Positions 17,761 to 29,106 of a stretch of 64,000 nt of DNA are shown piece by piece. The notes below the pieces were generated by a model. It was given only the letters and a program-made list of their open reading frames with translations, was not told where the DNA came from and ran no database searches. Position numbers and translations under genes: made by a program. Source of the stretch: Vibrio sp. MedPE-SWchi. GTDB taxonomy: Bacteria; Pseudomonadota; Gammaproteobacteria; Enterobacterales; Vibrionaceae. The DNA is taken from contig MPDB01000002.1 of the NCBI GenBank assembly GCA_001874155.1, positions 124,001 through 188,000 of the forward strand, written 5' to 3'. Each line of letters opens with the position of its first letter. Position 1 is the stretch's first letter.

Positions 17761-18906
17761 TTAGAAATAGTACTCAAGACCTGCACCCCAACCAAATTCA
17801 GCGTCTGAATTATCCTTGGAGATAGTGTACGGACGAACATATACTAAAGCAGAATCATCTAGGAAGTACATTGCTTGTGCGGAAATGATGTAATCATCTC
17901 GTTCTGATACCTTAGCGCCATTTAATTCTGGATCTAAGTTTGCGGCATAATTAACTTTGAAATTCCAATTTTCTACACCACTGTAGTAATAACCAACTGA
18001 GTAGCTACGTTGTTCCAGTTTTGTACCATCAGGAACTGATACTGACGTACCATCTATATCAATAGAAAGGTCTTTATAGCTGGCTTCTTCTAGCTTGTAA
18101 GCGCCGTTTAAACCCCAAGTATCAAAATGTAGCTCAAAACCAAGGATTCCAGCCATAGTATCTGATAAACCTGATGCGGTGTGATCTTCATTGTCTGTGT
18201 CAAGCGATGGACCAGCACCTGGGTTTTGATTTAAGTAATCATTATAAGCTGTAGCAAAATTAGATACAGTGCGATCATCACCTGATTCAACTGCTGCATG
18301 TAGAGTCAAAACACCTGTGGTGTAGTGAGCACCGGCGCCATAAAAGTTTGAATCTTTATTACTTTCTGTACCACGACCAGCCGCTAAATCAAAAGTAAAG
18401 CCACTATAGTTTGCAGAGTCGTATCGAACCATATTTGATTGACGATCGTAACGGGCTCCACCAACAACATCACCACCCCAGTCAAAAATAGCACCGGCAC
18501 GTTGACCTGAATACGGCCAATCAACTACTTGGTACAATGGAGTCAGCATACGACCAGCTCTAAACTTACCGCCATCCTCAAACTCAAAACCTACATATGT
18601 GTCACGTACACCTAAACCGCTGTTTGAACCAGCATCACCTACATTACCACCTTCAAGTTGCCAAATTAGCATAGGGCCACGCGCAAGATCTTTAGAACCG
18701 CGCAAACCAAAGCGTGATTCATTCTCGAATTTAATCGGTGCGTCCCCACCACCAATTTTATCTTCGCCGTATTGCCAAATAGATAAAGCTACTTGACCAT
18801 ATAGATCGACAGTATCTGTTGCTGGTTTAGCTTGAACTGCACCGGCAAATGAAAGTGAAGCAATCGCAGCACCTAGTAGAGTGCGTTTAAACATTTTGTT
18901 GTCCAT
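17761..18906 (-). CDS. General (Gram-negative type) outer-membrane porin
   Basis: 381 residues with a signal peptide (MFKRTLLGAAIASLSFAGAVQA), first strand VDLYGQVALSIWQY and the loop-3 type constriction DWPYSGQRAGAIFDWGGD, ending in the aromatic beta-barrel signal WGAGLEYYF. Porin-4 features such as ENESRFGLRGSKDLARG and YVGFEFEDGGKFRAGRM are clear. It forms a trimeric diffusion channel. It lies beside ligA; in V. cholerae a porin reported as chitin-induced occupies this position (VC0972 from memory), so a sugar-linked role is possible but not shown. GTG/ATG choice: I keep ATG 18906 (MDNKMFK) with aggag upstream. A CRP-like site lies about 240 bases upstream. Confidence 0.92.
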   Translation of the reverse strand: MDNKMFKRTLLGAAIASLSFAGAVQAKPATDTVDLYGQVALSIWQYGEDKIGGGDAPIKFENESRFGLRGSKDLARGPMLIWQLEGGNVGDAGSNSGLGVRDTYVGFEFEDGGKFRAGRMLTPLYQVVDWPYSGQRAGAIFDWGGDVVGGARYDRQSNMVRYDSANYSGFTFDLAAGRGTESNKDSNFYGAGAHYTTGVLTLHAAVESGDDRTVSNFATAYNDYLNQNPGAGPSLDTDNEDHTASGLSDTMAGILGFELHFDTWGLNGAYKLEEASYKDLSIDIDGTSVSVPDGTKLEQRSYSVGYYYSGVENWNFKVNYAANLDPELNGAKVSERDDYIISAQAMYFLDDSALVYVRPYTISKDNSDAEFGWGAGLEYYF

Positions 18907-19358
18907 GGAAAAACTCCTAAAAAATGGATATATAGCTGTTTTATATTTCTCACCTTAAGTTGGCCGCCGAAGGGAGAAAACAATTCCTATGTCGAAAACC
19001 TAAATTAGTCATTAATTTTTGGTTTTCTTATTTCCTGCATACACACCGTGCATCCATGAAATACAGACTAACTTTGCATCAAAAAATATCAACGAGAACT
19101 TTATTTTTATCTAAAAAAATATGACTCAACCCAAAGTTTTATCAAGATAGTGATCGAGATCTTATAAATAAAGTGAACTATCAACAATTAATTAAATTTA
19201 CATAAAAAACAATACCTTAAATTAAATTCGCATTTTAATTAACTTGAAGTCGATCGCATTGATCTACTCATTACAGGTTCTTTAATTGAGAATTTGAAGA
19301 TCGTCACTCTATTTATTTACTACATATGCAGATATTCCAGGAACTATATTTAGCACGT
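18907..19358 (-). promoter_or_regulatory. Long AT-rich upstream region of the porin gene
   Basis: About 450 bases with no gene between the porin start and the ligA terminator. It is very AT-rich, with several A/T tracts. Long regulated leaders are usual for Vibrio porins (OmpR, ToxR and CRP inputs are known in the genus). I see one CRP-like site, listed separately, and cannot fix the promoter. Confidence 0.45.
19144..19165. promoter_or_regulatory. CRP-like binding site upstream of the porin
   Basis: The centre GTGATCGAGATC at 19150-19161 matches the CRP consensus GTGATCTAGATC at 11 of 12 positions, but the right outer arm (TTAT instead of ACAT) is weaker. It lies about 240 bases before the porin start, far for direct activation, so it remains tentative. 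Confidence 0.3.
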
Positions 19359-19397
19359 AAAAAAAGAGCCTCGTACGCAATGTACAAGGCTCTTTTT
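19359..19397 (-). terminator. Terminator of zipA-ligA
   Basis: Stem gagcct(c)gtac / gtac(a)aggctc with one internal mismatch, flanked by A and T runs, so usable in both directions. It is 29 bases past the ligA stop. Confidence 0.85.
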
Positions 19398-19425
19398 ATG
19401 TCATTTACCTTTTTTTATGCTCTGT

Positions 19426-21516
<2,091 letters not shown>

Positions 21517-21540
21517 TTAGCATCTTTGCTTATTTTAGCA

Positions 21541-22473
21541 CTAAGCAGGCATAGCTGTTTTAAAATCTTGAATCTGACGGCGATATGCAGACAGTCTGTC
21601 CGGTGTCATCAGGTTTCGACCATCATCCAGAACATTGCCACCAAGGTCATCAGCGATCTGCTGAGCCGTTCTGAGTAGCAAGTTAAAATTCTGCTCAGCA
21701 TCGCCAAAACACGGCAATGTCATAAAGAAAGAGATGCCTTTGGTCGAAAATTCAGCGGGGTCAACATGCTTTAATGTACCTGGCTGCATCATATTGGCAA
21801 CGCTAAATAAAACCTTGCTGCTTGAGCCCGAGTCCACATGGTAATGAAAGATATCCATTTCACCATACTTCAGATCGTTCTTTTCCATACTTTGGAAGAG
21901 TTTAGTGCCTACAAAAGGCACTTCTCCCGCACAATGCACGTTAAGTACGATCACTTCCATTTCTGGTTCAGGTGCGCTCTCAACTGGTGTTGCCGACTCA
22001 GTTGAAACAGTGTTTTCCGTCTGTAATGGTTGGGATTCTTCAACCATTGGCGCTGGCTCTACATCCGTTTCAAATGAAGGCGAGAACTTGTTCGTCTCGG
22101 GCTCTTTTTCGCTATCGATCGCCGAGAAAGAAGGAATATCGTCCGTTAAGGATTCATCAGCCTCACTCAACGGCTCGGAATCATAGTTGTCGATGAGTGG
22201 ATCAGCGTCCGTTAGCGGGTCAACATCAAGGTCATGCTGCGCTTGCATGCTTGGCGTTTTTCGCGTTTTACGAACAATCTCAAAATCATCTTCAGGCGCA
22301 AAACCGCGCTCTGGAGTGGACTCCTCCTCCGCTTTTTCTGCATTCAATTTGCCAAGTGGCTTATCACCAAATTTGGTTTTCCCTTCCTTCTTACTTGTCC
22401 ATAGACCATGAAACAGTAACGCTGCTATTGCTAGTGCGCCGACAACAATAAGTACGAATCGCAGTTCCTGCAT
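21541..22473 (-). CDS. zipA: Cell division protein ZipA
   Basis: Inner-membrane protein that tethers FtsZ protofilaments to the membrane at the septum. 310 residues in the ZipA order: a short N-terminal anchor ([24 protein letters not shown], about 4-27), a basic patch, a long acidic Pro/Glu/Ser-rich linker (about 40-170), and a globular FtsZ-binding domain (about 175-310) with [32 protein letters not shown] and a terminal [17 protein letters not shown]. It is the first gene of zipA-ligA and divergent from cysZ across 226 bases, the same arrangement as in E. coli. Confidence 0.97.
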   Translation of the reverse strand: MQELRFVLIVVGALAIAALLFHGLWTSKKEGKTKFGDKPLGKLNAEKAEEESTPERGFAPEDDFEIVRKTRKTPSMQAQHDLDVDPLTDADPLIDNYDSEPLSEADESLTDDIPSFSAIDSEKEPETNKFSPSFETDVEPAPMVEESQPLQTENTVSTESATPVESAPEPEMEVIVLNVHCAGEVPFVGTKLFQSMEKNDLKYGEMDIFHYHVDSGSSSKVLFSVANMMQPGTLKHVDPAEFSTKGISFFMTLPCFGDAEQNFNLLLRTAQQIADDLGGNVLDDGRNLMTPDRLSAYRRQIQDFKTAMPA

Positions 22474-22699
22474 ACTTAAACTCTCAATGACTTGATGATA
22501 AATTTATTGAACGAGAGGTACATTTACCGCTCGCATCAAGGAAAACTCTTTGAATACTAGTGTTACTCTACCAAAACTCTCTACTAATTTAGAACAACTT
22601 AATGCAATAAGTTCAACCTATATTAGACTTTCACTCTCTTTTCTTATTGAAAAAGTTAAGTAAAATGGTGCTTACGACTTACAGAAGGTAAATTTTCGA

Positions 22700-23446
22700 A
22701 TGGATTCTAACACTGGCTCTCGCTCAGGCTTCGGCTACTTTTTCTACGGTATCACGCTTGCCTCTACTCCTGGTATCCGCAAATTTGTGTTATTACCTCT
22801 ACTGGCCAATATCATACTCGTTGGCGGCGCGCTGTTTTATCTGTTCTCCAATATGGATTCATGGATTACTCAATGGATGGGGAGATTACCTGAATTCCTC
22901 TCCTGGCTAAGCTATCTACTCTGGCCTCTAATCGTCATTACCATCCTTGCGACCTTTTCCTACTTCTTTAGTACATTAGCTAATTTTATAGCCGCTCCTT
23001 TCAATGGGCTTTTAGCTCAGAAGGTTGAAGAGCATTTAATTGGTAACCCGATAAATGATGACGGCATATTGTCACTCGTTAAAGACCTCCCTCGAATTTT
23101 CGCACGAGAATGGCGCAAACTTTTATATATAGCGCCGAAAGCTATCGGATTATTTATATTGCTTCTTATTCCAGCATTAGGACAAACCGTCGGGCCATTT
23201 TTATGGTTTATTTTCACCGCTTGGATGCTTTCAATTCAATATTGCGATTACCCTTTTGACAACCATAAAATTGAATTCCACCAAATGCGTAATAACTTGA
23301 AACAAAATCAAACTAAGACGTATGGCTTTGGTGCTCTAGTGAGTGTCTTCACCACTATTCCCATTTTGAACCTTATTGTGATGCCTATTGCCGTGTGTGG
23401 CGCAACCGCTATGTGGGTCTCGGAATATAAACAACAAAATCAATAG
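22700..23446 (+). CDS. cysZ: Sulfate transporter CysZ
   Basis: 248-residue inner-membrane protein (EI24/CysZ family) that imports sulfate for cysteine synthesis. About four long hydrophobic segments: PLLANIILVGGALFYLF, LSYLLWPLIVITILATFSYF, IAPKAIGLFILLLIPALG and a C-terminal VFTTIPILNLIVMPIAVCGATAM. Family motifs include FAREWRKLLY and QYCDYPFDNHKIEF, and the N-terminal GFGYFFYGITLASTPGIRKFVLLPL. ATG 22700 begins MDSNTGSRSG; the nearest Shine-Dalgarno-like site is agaagg 11 bases upstream. The next gene, cysK, uses the sulfide made from the imported sulfate. Confidence 0.95.
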   Translation: MDSNTGSRSGFGYFFYGITLASTPGIRKFVLLPLLANIILVGGALFYLFSNMDSWITQWMGRLPEFLSWLSYLLWPLIVITILATFSYFFSTLANFIAAPFNGLLAQKVEEHLIGNPINDDGILSLVKDLPRIFAREWRKLLYIAPKAIGLFILLLIPALGQTVGPFLWFIFTAWMLSIQYCDYPFDNHKIEFHQMRNNLKQNQTKTYGFGALVSVFTTIPILNLIVMPIAVCGATAMWVSEYKQQNQ

Positions 23447-23603
23447 TCTCGAATTGCGCTGGTGAAGCTCTCTTTTAGCCAGCGCTCTTTCTAAGAACCT
23501 AGCTTGCCTCTATATGTTATAACTTTTTAATCCTTTTCCGTTTTTTGCTTAGCGCATATTCTTCTAAACGTATTCACAAAACGTGTAATGAAGGAACATC
23601 GAC

Positions 23604-24572
23604 ATGAGCAAGATCTACGAAGACAATTCACAAACGATTGGTAACACCCCACTTGTACGCTTGAACAAAGTAAGTAACGGTAAAGTTCTTGCAAAAGTTG
23701 AAGCTCGTAACCCTAGCTTCAGTGTTAAATGCCGAATTGGCGCTAACATGATCTGGGAAGCAGAAAAAGCCGGAACACTAAAAGAAGGTGTTGAACTCGT
23801 AGAGCCAACCAGTGGTAATACTGGTATTGCTTTAGCATTTGTAGCCGCTGCTCGTGGATACAAACTCACGCTAACGATGCCTGAATCCATGAGCCTTGAG
23901 CGCCGTAAACTTCTTAAAGCCTTAGGCGCAAACCTAGAGCTAACTGAAGCAGCAAAAGGTATGAAAGGTGCTATCGCTAAAGCTGAAGAAATCGTCGCAG
24001 GCAACCCAGACAAGTACCTACTTCTGCAACAATTCAACAACCCAGCAAACCCTCAGATCCACGAAAAGACAACGGGCCCTGAAATTTGGGAAGCGACAGA
24101 CGGTGAGATTGATGTATTTGTAGCGGGCGTTGGTACTGGTGGTACGATTACAGGTACTAGCCGCTATATTAAAGGCGAAAAAGGCAAAGCGATTACTTCT
24201 GTTGCCGTAGAACCTGCTGAATCCCCTGTCATTGCACAAGTGCTCGCTGGCGAAGAAGTTAAACCCGCTCCTCACAAAATCCAAGGTATTGGTGCAGGTT
24301 TCATCCCTGAAAACTTAGACCTAGAGCTTCTAGACCGAGTAGAGGCCGTCACTTCTGACGAAGCGATTGAGATGGCACAACGTCTAATGGAAGAAGAAGG
24401 AATCCTCGCTGGTATTTCATCTGGCGCAGCAGTAGTAGCAGCAAACAGACTCGCTGAACTACCTGAATTTGCAGGAAAAACCATCGTAACAGTACTACCA
24501 AGCTCTGGTGAGCGTTACCTAAGTACAGCACTATTTGCTGGCATCTTTGGAGAGAAAGAGAACCAACAATAA
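23604..24572 (+). CDS. cysK: Cysteine synthase A (O-acetylserine sulfhydrylase)
   Basis: PLP enzyme making cysteine from O-acetylserine and sulfide. 322 residues. The PLP lysine is in [18 protein letters not shown] near residue 42; the substrate loop is [20 protein letters not shown]; the phosphate-binding loop is [16 protein letters not shown]; and [15 protein letters not shown] fits CysK. The C-terminus after [14 protein letters not shown] is short. ATG 23604 has a gaagga site. It is 157 bases after cysZ with a likely promoter between them, and is closed by its own terminator before the pts operon. Confidence 0.97.
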   Translation: MSKIYEDNSQTIGNTPLVRLNKVSNGKVLAKVEARNPSFSVKCRIGANMIWEAEKAGTLKEGVELVEPTSGNTGIALAFVAAARGYKLTLTMPESMSLERRKLLKALGANLELTEAAKGMKGAIAKAEEIVAGNPDKYLLLQQFNNPANPQIHEKTTGPEIWEATDGEIDVFVAGVGTGGTITGTSRYIKGEKGKAITSVAVEPAESPVIAQVLAGEEVKPAPHKIQGIGAGFIPENLDLELLDRVEAVTSDEAIEMAQRLMEEEGILAGISSGAAVVAANRLAELPEFAGKTIVTVLPSSGERYLSTALFAGIFGEKENQQ

Positions 24573-24600
24573 TATGTGGTCAAATCAATTTTTAAGATGA

Positions 24601-24625
24601 AAAAGCCCCTTTTAGGGGCTTTTTT
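24601..24625 (+). terminator. Terminator of cysK
   Basis: Stem aaagcccc / ggggcttt with a 5-base loop, then a run of T; 28 bases past cysK. Confidence 0.88.
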
Positions 24626-24873
24626 TGTTGATCCCTGCCGCACCTTTGGTACTATCAGGTCTGTTTTATTTTTAGCTTCAAAATAAAGAAGCAATAAACA
24701 AATTTTAGCGTTGATGATTTCCAACATAGATTGGAATCGTGATTGCATAACTTTAATCTAGTATCAGTTCTGACACGGAAACGGCGTTACTCAGGTAGCA
24801 GAAAACCGTTTAAAGGGTTAAGCTAAATTTAGATTAATAAACTAACAAAAAATAAATCAATTGGGGTAATAAC
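24626..24873 (+). promoter_or_regulatory. Upstream region of the pts operon
   Basis: With the cysK tail this makes a 301-base gap. It contains two small palindromes (gcttc..gaagc near 24673-24690 and ttccaa..ttggaa at 24719-24736) and an agaaaaccgttt stretch that loosely resembles a Cra half-site. None is good enough for a firm operator call. A gggg-containing ribosome site precedes ptsH. Confidence 0.35.
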
Positions 24874-25131
24874 ATGTACGAGAAGCAAGTAGAAATCACT
24901 GCAGAAAATGGCCTTCACACTCGTCCGGCTGCACAGTTCGTAAAAGAAGCGAAAAGCTTTGATGCGGATATCACTGTGACTTCTAACGGAAAAAGCGCTA
25001 GCGCAAAAAGCCTTTTCAAGCTACAAACTCTTGGCCTAGTTAAAGGCACAAAAGTAACGATTTCAGCTGAAGGCCCTCAAGCTCAAAAAGCTGTCGACCA
25101 CCTAGTTGCACTGATGGACCAACTGCACTAA
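24874..25131 (+). CDS. ptsH: PTS phosphocarrier protein HPr
   Basis: 85-residue cytoplasmic phosphocarrier that takes phosphate from enzyme I and passes it to sugar-specific EIIA domains. The active-site His-15 lies in [16 protein letters not shown]; the regulatory serine region reads [17 protein letters not shown]. Length and sequence match enterobacterial HPr. ATG 24874 follows ttggggtaataac. First gene of ptsH-ptsI-crr; the 139-base gap to ptsI carries a 13-base hairpin that may set unequal expression of HPr and enzyme I. Confidence 0.98.
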   Translation: MYEKQVEITAENGLHTRPAAQFVKEAKSFDADITVTSNGKSASAKSLFKLQTLGLVKGTKVTISAEGPQAQKAVDHLVALMDQLH

Positions 25132-25148
25132 TTTCGGTCTTCTATTTT

Positions 25149-25180
25149 TAAAGCCATTTTGTGAAAGCAAAATGGCTTTA
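25149..25180 (+). repeat. 13-base intercistronic hairpin between ptsH and ptsI
   Basis: TAAAGCCATTTTG and CAAAATGGCTTTA are perfect reverse complements around a 6-base tgaaag loop, 18 bases after the ptsH stop. The following bases are ttgg, not a T run, so full termination is doubtful. Likely roles are 3'-end protection of ptsH mRNA or partial attenuation. Confidence 0.75.
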
Positions 25181-25270
25181 TTGGAAATAGAGCATGATAT
25201 GAGCTACAACTTATCGTTAGCACTTTAGTTACACTCTCCCTTTTTCAGTTGACCAATTTAAGGTAAGGCT

Positions 25271-26995
25271 ATGATTTCAGGCATCCTAGCATCTCCAGGT
25301 ATTGCTTTTGGTAAAGCACTACTTCTTCAAGAAGATGAAATTGTCCTAAACACTCACACGATTTCAGACGACCAAATCGACGCTCAAGTTCAATGTTTCT
25401 TTGACGCGCGTAATAAATCTGCAGCCCAGTTAGAAACCATCAAGCAAAAAGCGCTTGAGACGTTCGGCGAAGAAAAAGAAGCGATCTTTGAAGGTCACAT
25501 TATGCTTCTTGAAGATGAAGAGCTAGAAGAAGAAATCCTAGCACTCATCAAGAAAGAAAAAATGCACGCTGATAACGCAATTCACACGGTTATCGAAGAG
25601 CAAGCATGCGCTCTAGAATCTCTAGACGACGAATACCTAAAAGAACGTGCAACAGATATCCGTGATATCGGTACACGTTTTGTAAAAAATGCACTAGGCA
25701 TCAACATTGTTTCACTCAGTGATATCGATGAGCAAGTAATCCTAGTGGCTTACGACCTAACACCATCAGAAACAGCACAAATTAACCTGGACTACGTTCT
25801 TGGTTTTGCATGTGATATCGGCGGTCGTACTTCTCATACTTCAATCATGGCACGTTCACTTGAGCTTCCAGCTATCGTTGGTACTAACGATATCACTAAG
25901 CAAGTGAAGAACGGTGACATGCTTGTGCTAGACGCGATGAATAACCAAATCATCATCAATCCTTCTAACGCTGAACTAGACGCAGCGAAGAAAATCAAAT
26001 CTGATTTTGAAGCAGAAGCGGCTGAGCTAGCAAAACTTAAAGATTTACATGCTGAAACTCTAGACGGACACCGTGTAGAAGTTTGTGGCAACATCGGTAC
26101 AGTAAAAGACTGTGATGGTATTTTGCGCAACGGTGGTGAAGGTGTTGGTCTGTACCGTACTGAGTTCCTATTTATGGACCGTACCGCGCTTCCTACTGAA
26201 GAAGAGCAATACGTTGCTTACAAAGAAGTAGCCGAAGCAATGGAAGGCGAGTCAGTGATTATCCGTACTATGGATATCGGTGGCGATAAAGATCTTCCAT
26301 ACATGGACCTTCCGCAAGAGATGAACCCGTTCCTAGGTTGGCGTGCAGTACGTATCAGCTTAGATCGTCGTGAAATACTACGTGACCAGCTACGCGGTAT
26401 CCTACGTGCATCAGCGCATGGAAAACTTCGTATCATGTTCCCAATGATCATCTCTGTTGAAGAGATTCGTGAGCTTAAAAAAGCAATCGAGGAATACAAG
26501 CTTGAGCTACGCGCTGAAGGTTTGGCATTCGACGAAGACATCGAAATTGGTGTTATGGTTGAAACACCAGCGGCGGCAGCGATTGCACACCACCTTGCTA
26601 AAGAAGTGTCATTCTTCTCTATCGGTACTAACGACCTAACGCAATACACACTAGCCGTTGACCGTGGTAACGAGATGATTTCTCACCTATACAACCCACT
26701 ATCTCCAGCGGTTCTACTTGTTATCAAACAAGTGATCGATGCTTCTCACAAAGAAGGCAAATGGACAGGTATGTGTGGTGAGCTAGCAGGTGACGAACGC
26801 GCAACACTGCTTCTTCTTGGTATGGGTCTAGATGAGTTTTCAATGAGCGGTATCTCTATCCCTAAAGTTAAGAAAGTTATCCGTAACTCTAACTTCGCCG
26901 AAGTTAAAGCAATGGCTGACGAAGCTCTTTCACTAGCAACCGCTGCTGAAATTGAAGCTTGCGTAGAAAAGTTTATTGCAGAAAAAACTCAATAA
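25271..26995 (+). CDS. ptsI: Enzyme I of the PTS (PEP-protein phosphotransferase)
   Basis: 574-residue cytoplasmic kinase that autophosphorylates from PEP and charges HPr. The N-terminal HPr-binding domain is followed by the phospho-His motif [21 protein letters not shown] (His near residue 189). The C-terminal TIM barrel contains [14 protein letters not shown], the PEP-binding [14 protein letters not shown] and the [17 protein letters not shown] and GMCGELAGD motifs. Length equals E. coli EI within one residue. ATG 25271 has an aaggtaagg site. It is separated from ptsH and from crr by gaps that each carry a perfect hairpin. Confidence 0.98.
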   Translation: MISGILASPGIAFGKALLLQEDEIVLNTHTISDDQIDAQVQCFFDARNKSAAQLETIKQKALETFGEEKEAIFEGHIMLLEDEELEEEILALIKKEKMHADNAIHTVIEEQACALESLDDEYLKERATDIRDIGTRFVKNALGINIVSLSDIDEQVILVAYDLTPSETAQINLDYVLGFACDIGGRTSHTSIMARSLELPAIVGTNDITKQVKNGDMLVLDAMNNQIIINPSNAELDAAKKIKSDFEAEAAELAKLKDLHAETLDGHRVEVCGNIGTVKDCDGILRNGGEGVGLYRTEFLFMDRTALPTEEEQYVAYKEVAEAMEGESVIIRTMDIGGDKDLPYMDLPQEMNPFLGWRAVRISLDRREILRDQLRGILRASAHGKLRIMFPMIISVEEIRELKKAIEEYKLELRAEGLAFDEDIEIGVMVETPAAAAIAHHLAKEVSFFSIGTNDLTQYTLAVDRGNEMISHLYNPLSPAVLLVIKQVIDASHKEGKWTGMCGELAGDERATLLLLGMGLDEFSMSGISIPKVKKVIRNSNFAEVKAMADEALSLATAAEIEACVEKFIAEKTQ

Positions 26996-27013
26996 TCTGC
27001 TGATACCACATAG

Positions 27014-27039
27014 ATAGACGACTAAAAGTAGTCGTCTAT
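27014..27039 (+). repeat. 10-base intercistronic hairpin between ptsI and crr
   Basis: ATAGACGACT and AGTCGTCTAT pair perfectly around an aaaagt loop, 18 bases after the ptsI stop and 61 bases before crr. No T run follows. Its placement closely mirrors the ptsH-ptsI hairpin. Confidence 0.72.
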
Positions 27040-27100
27040 TCACTATGATTGGTATACTATATTTCGACAGAATAAAACTAAACGTTAGGAGCATGACACA

Positions 27101-27610
27101 ATGGGTCTGTTTGATAAACTTAAGAAGCTTGTATCTGATGACAGCGCTGAAGCTGGTGCAATTGAAATCATCGCACCTCTTTCAGGTGAAATCGTAAATA
27201 TCGAAGATGTGCCAGATGTGGTTTTCGCTGAGAAAATCGTTGGTGACGGTATTGCGATCAAGCCAGCTGGCGACAAAATGGTAGCTCCTGTAAACGGTAC
27301 TATCGGTAAGATCTTCGAAACTAACCACGCATTCTCAATTGAGTCTGACGACGGTGTTGAGCTATTTGTTCACTTTGGTATCGATACTGTCGAGCTAAAA
27401 GGCGAAGGCTTCAAGCGCATCGCTGAAGAAGGTCAATCTGTTAAAGCTGGTGACACTGTCATCGAATTTGATCTTGCTCTTCTAGAAGAAAAAGCAAAAT
27501 CAACTCTAACACCTGTTGTTATCTCTAACATGGATGAAATCAAAGAGCTGAACAAGCTTTCTGGTTCTGTTACTGTTGGTGAATCTGCGGTTCTACGTGT
27601 AACTAAGTAA
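27101..27610 (+). CDS. crr: PTS glucose-specific EIIA component (EIIA-Glc)
   Basis: 169-residue cytoplasmic EIIA that phosphorylates EIIBC proteins and, by its phosphorylation state, controls adenylate cyclase and inducer exclusion. The catalytic His-91 motif is [18 protein letters not shown]; the first conserved His is in [11 protein letters not shown] near residue 76; [18 protein letters not shown] and the amphipathic N-terminal [14 protein letters not shown] (membrane-binding in E. coli) are present. It is the expected phosphate donor for TreB in this window, which lacks an EIIA. ATG 27101 has taggagc upstream. Closed by a strong terminator. Confidence 0.98.
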   Translation: MGLFDKLKKLVSDDSAEAGAIEIIAPLSGEIVNIEDVPDVVFAEKIVGDGIAIKPAGDKMVAPVNGTIGKIFETNHAFSIESDDGVELFVHFGIDTVELKGEGFKRIAEEGQSVKAGDTVIEFDLALLEEKAKSTLTPVVISNMDEIKELNKLSGSVTVGESAVLRVTK

Positions 27611-27645
27611 TCCATTCTTTATTGAAGATTATATAGTTAGATGAG

Positions 27646-27677
27646 AAAAAAACGCTGCCATTGAGCAGCGTTTTTTG
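27646..27677. terminator. Bidirectional terminator between crr and ubiF
   Basis: Perfect stem aaaaaacgctgc / gcagcgtttttt with a 6-base loop, usable by crr on the plus strand and ubiF on the minus strand. Confidence 0.9.
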
Positions 27678-27702
27678 TGCCTAATGCTAAATCGTCGCAA
27701 GG

Positions 27703-28854
27703 CTACTTTAGTCCAACAGCGTACTTCAATACCTCTTGCTTCAACCTTCCAGAACGATCTGCCGCCTTAAGTGCGCTATTTCGAACAAATCTAACCAACG
27801 TGTTCGATGAACGAAAGCCTTTGTAGAAAAAATCCATGCCCGTTTGCATCACAAGATTATCTCTACGACGACTCTTTTCATAAACAGACAAATTCTCTTT
27901 GTTTATTTCTTTTCCATCGGTTTCATCCAAAAGAGAGACCACATCTTTAAATCCAAGGTTAACGCCCTGACCTGCCAATGGGTTAATGGTATGCGCAGCG
28001 TCACCCAATAAAATGCACCGGTTCTTCACATACTGCTGAGCATGACGTCGGGTCAAAGGAAATGCCCCTTTATCAATAACTTCAACCTCGCCTAGCTCCG
28101 CTGGAAAATGCGTCAGTATTTGCTCTTTTAATGAATGATTATCCATTGCTTGCAATTGACGGATGCGCTTTGGCGTGTCGTACCACACTAACGAAGCATG
28201 ATGACCACCTAATGGTAGAAAAGAACGGGGGCCAGACGGGAAGAATTGCTGCCAGGTAATATCTTGTTGAGCTTTTTCAGTCTCGACATTAATCAACATA
28301 CAATGCTGGCGATAATCCCAAGCGGTAATACCAATTCCGGCCATCTGTCTTACTTGAGAGTTCGCTCCATCAGCGCCAATCACCCAATCCACTTCCACTG
28401 TTTCACCAGATTCAAGCGTAATACGATTAAGTGAATCAAACTCAATCGCTTTCACTTGCTCGGGGCAACGAAGATCTAAATTAGGGTACTTCTCAAACTC
28501 CTGCCATAACCCAAGCTGTATCAGTCTATTCTCTACGATGTACCCCAATTCATTGAGGCCAAGCGAGTCAGAATGAAAACGGGTGCGGCATTCCGGATGC
28601 TCCCATGTCTCTAGTCGACGATAAGGACACACTCGCATAGCCACCGTATGCTTCCATCCACCTAAACGCTCCAACAACGAGACTGAGGCATGAGAAATCG
28701 CAGAAACACGGATATCACGAGGTTGATCCGCTTGATAAGTGTTCGGTGATCTATTTTCAATGACAACCACCTTTCGGCCTTGTTTAGCAAATCCAACTGC
28801 AATGGCTGCGCCAACCATTCCACCACCAACTACGGCTATCTCATACTTTTTCAT
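27703..28854 (-). CDS. ubiF: UbiF-type ubiquinone biosynthesis FAD monooxygenase
   Basis: Flavoprotein hydroxylase of the UbiH/UbiF/UbiI family, acting on the ring of the ubiquinone precursor (C6 hydroxylation for UbiF) with the Ubi complex. 383 residues from ATG 28854 (MKKYEIAVVGGGMVGAAIAV, the FAD dinucleotide motif). The second FAD motif is WVIGADGANSQVRQMAGI and the third RCILLGDAAHTINPLAGQGVNLGFKD. Which family member it is rests on the neighbourhood: ubiF is divergent from miaB in E. coli, as here. The track start six codons upstream is less likely. Confidence 0.9.
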   Translation of the reverse strand: MKKYEIAVVGGGMVGAAIAVGFAKQGRKVVVIENRSPNTYQADQPRDIRVSAISHASVSLLERLGGWKHTVAMRVCPYRRLETWEHPECRTRFHSDSLGLNELGYIVENRLIQLGLWQEFEKYPNLDLRCPEQVKAIEFDSLNRITLESGETVEVDWVIGADGANSQVRQMAGIGITAWDYRQHCMLINVETEKAQQDITWQQFFPSGPRSFLPLGGHHASLVWYDTPKRIRQLQAMDNHSLKEQILTHFPAELGEVEVIDKGAFPLTRRHAQQYVKNRCILLGDAAHTINPLAGQGVNLGFKDVVSLLDETDGKEINKENLSVYEKSRRRDNLVMQTGMDFFYKGFRSSNTLVRFVRNSALKAADRSGRLKQEVLKYAVGLK

Positions 28855-29106
28855 CGTTATTAACCAAAGCAATATTTCTAAAATTTATTGTACGTTTTCA
28901 TGGCGATATTGGAAGCCCATATCCAACCACATAGATGTGTTATTTATGTCTATATGTGCCGACCATCACGAATGTTGCTAACTAGCAGCCACCCCAGTAC
29001 AATACGCGGCTTGCTGCTCCAGAGTTGCTAAAATAGAAAGACTCTAAGCAGAGAAGTACTGGGCGATTTGCTCCCTTAATTTAAACTAACGATCGAGCGA
29101 ACAGAG

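Noticed and set aside
24780-24835. Cra/FruR-like site upstream of ptsH
   Set aside because: The agaaaaccgttt stretch has a one-base spacing error against the consensus and only half-matches.
28946-28981. Tiny Cys/His-rich frame (MSICADHHECC) in the ubiF/miaB gap
   Set aside because: Only 11 codons, with no ribosome site or terminator of its own; best seen as chance.
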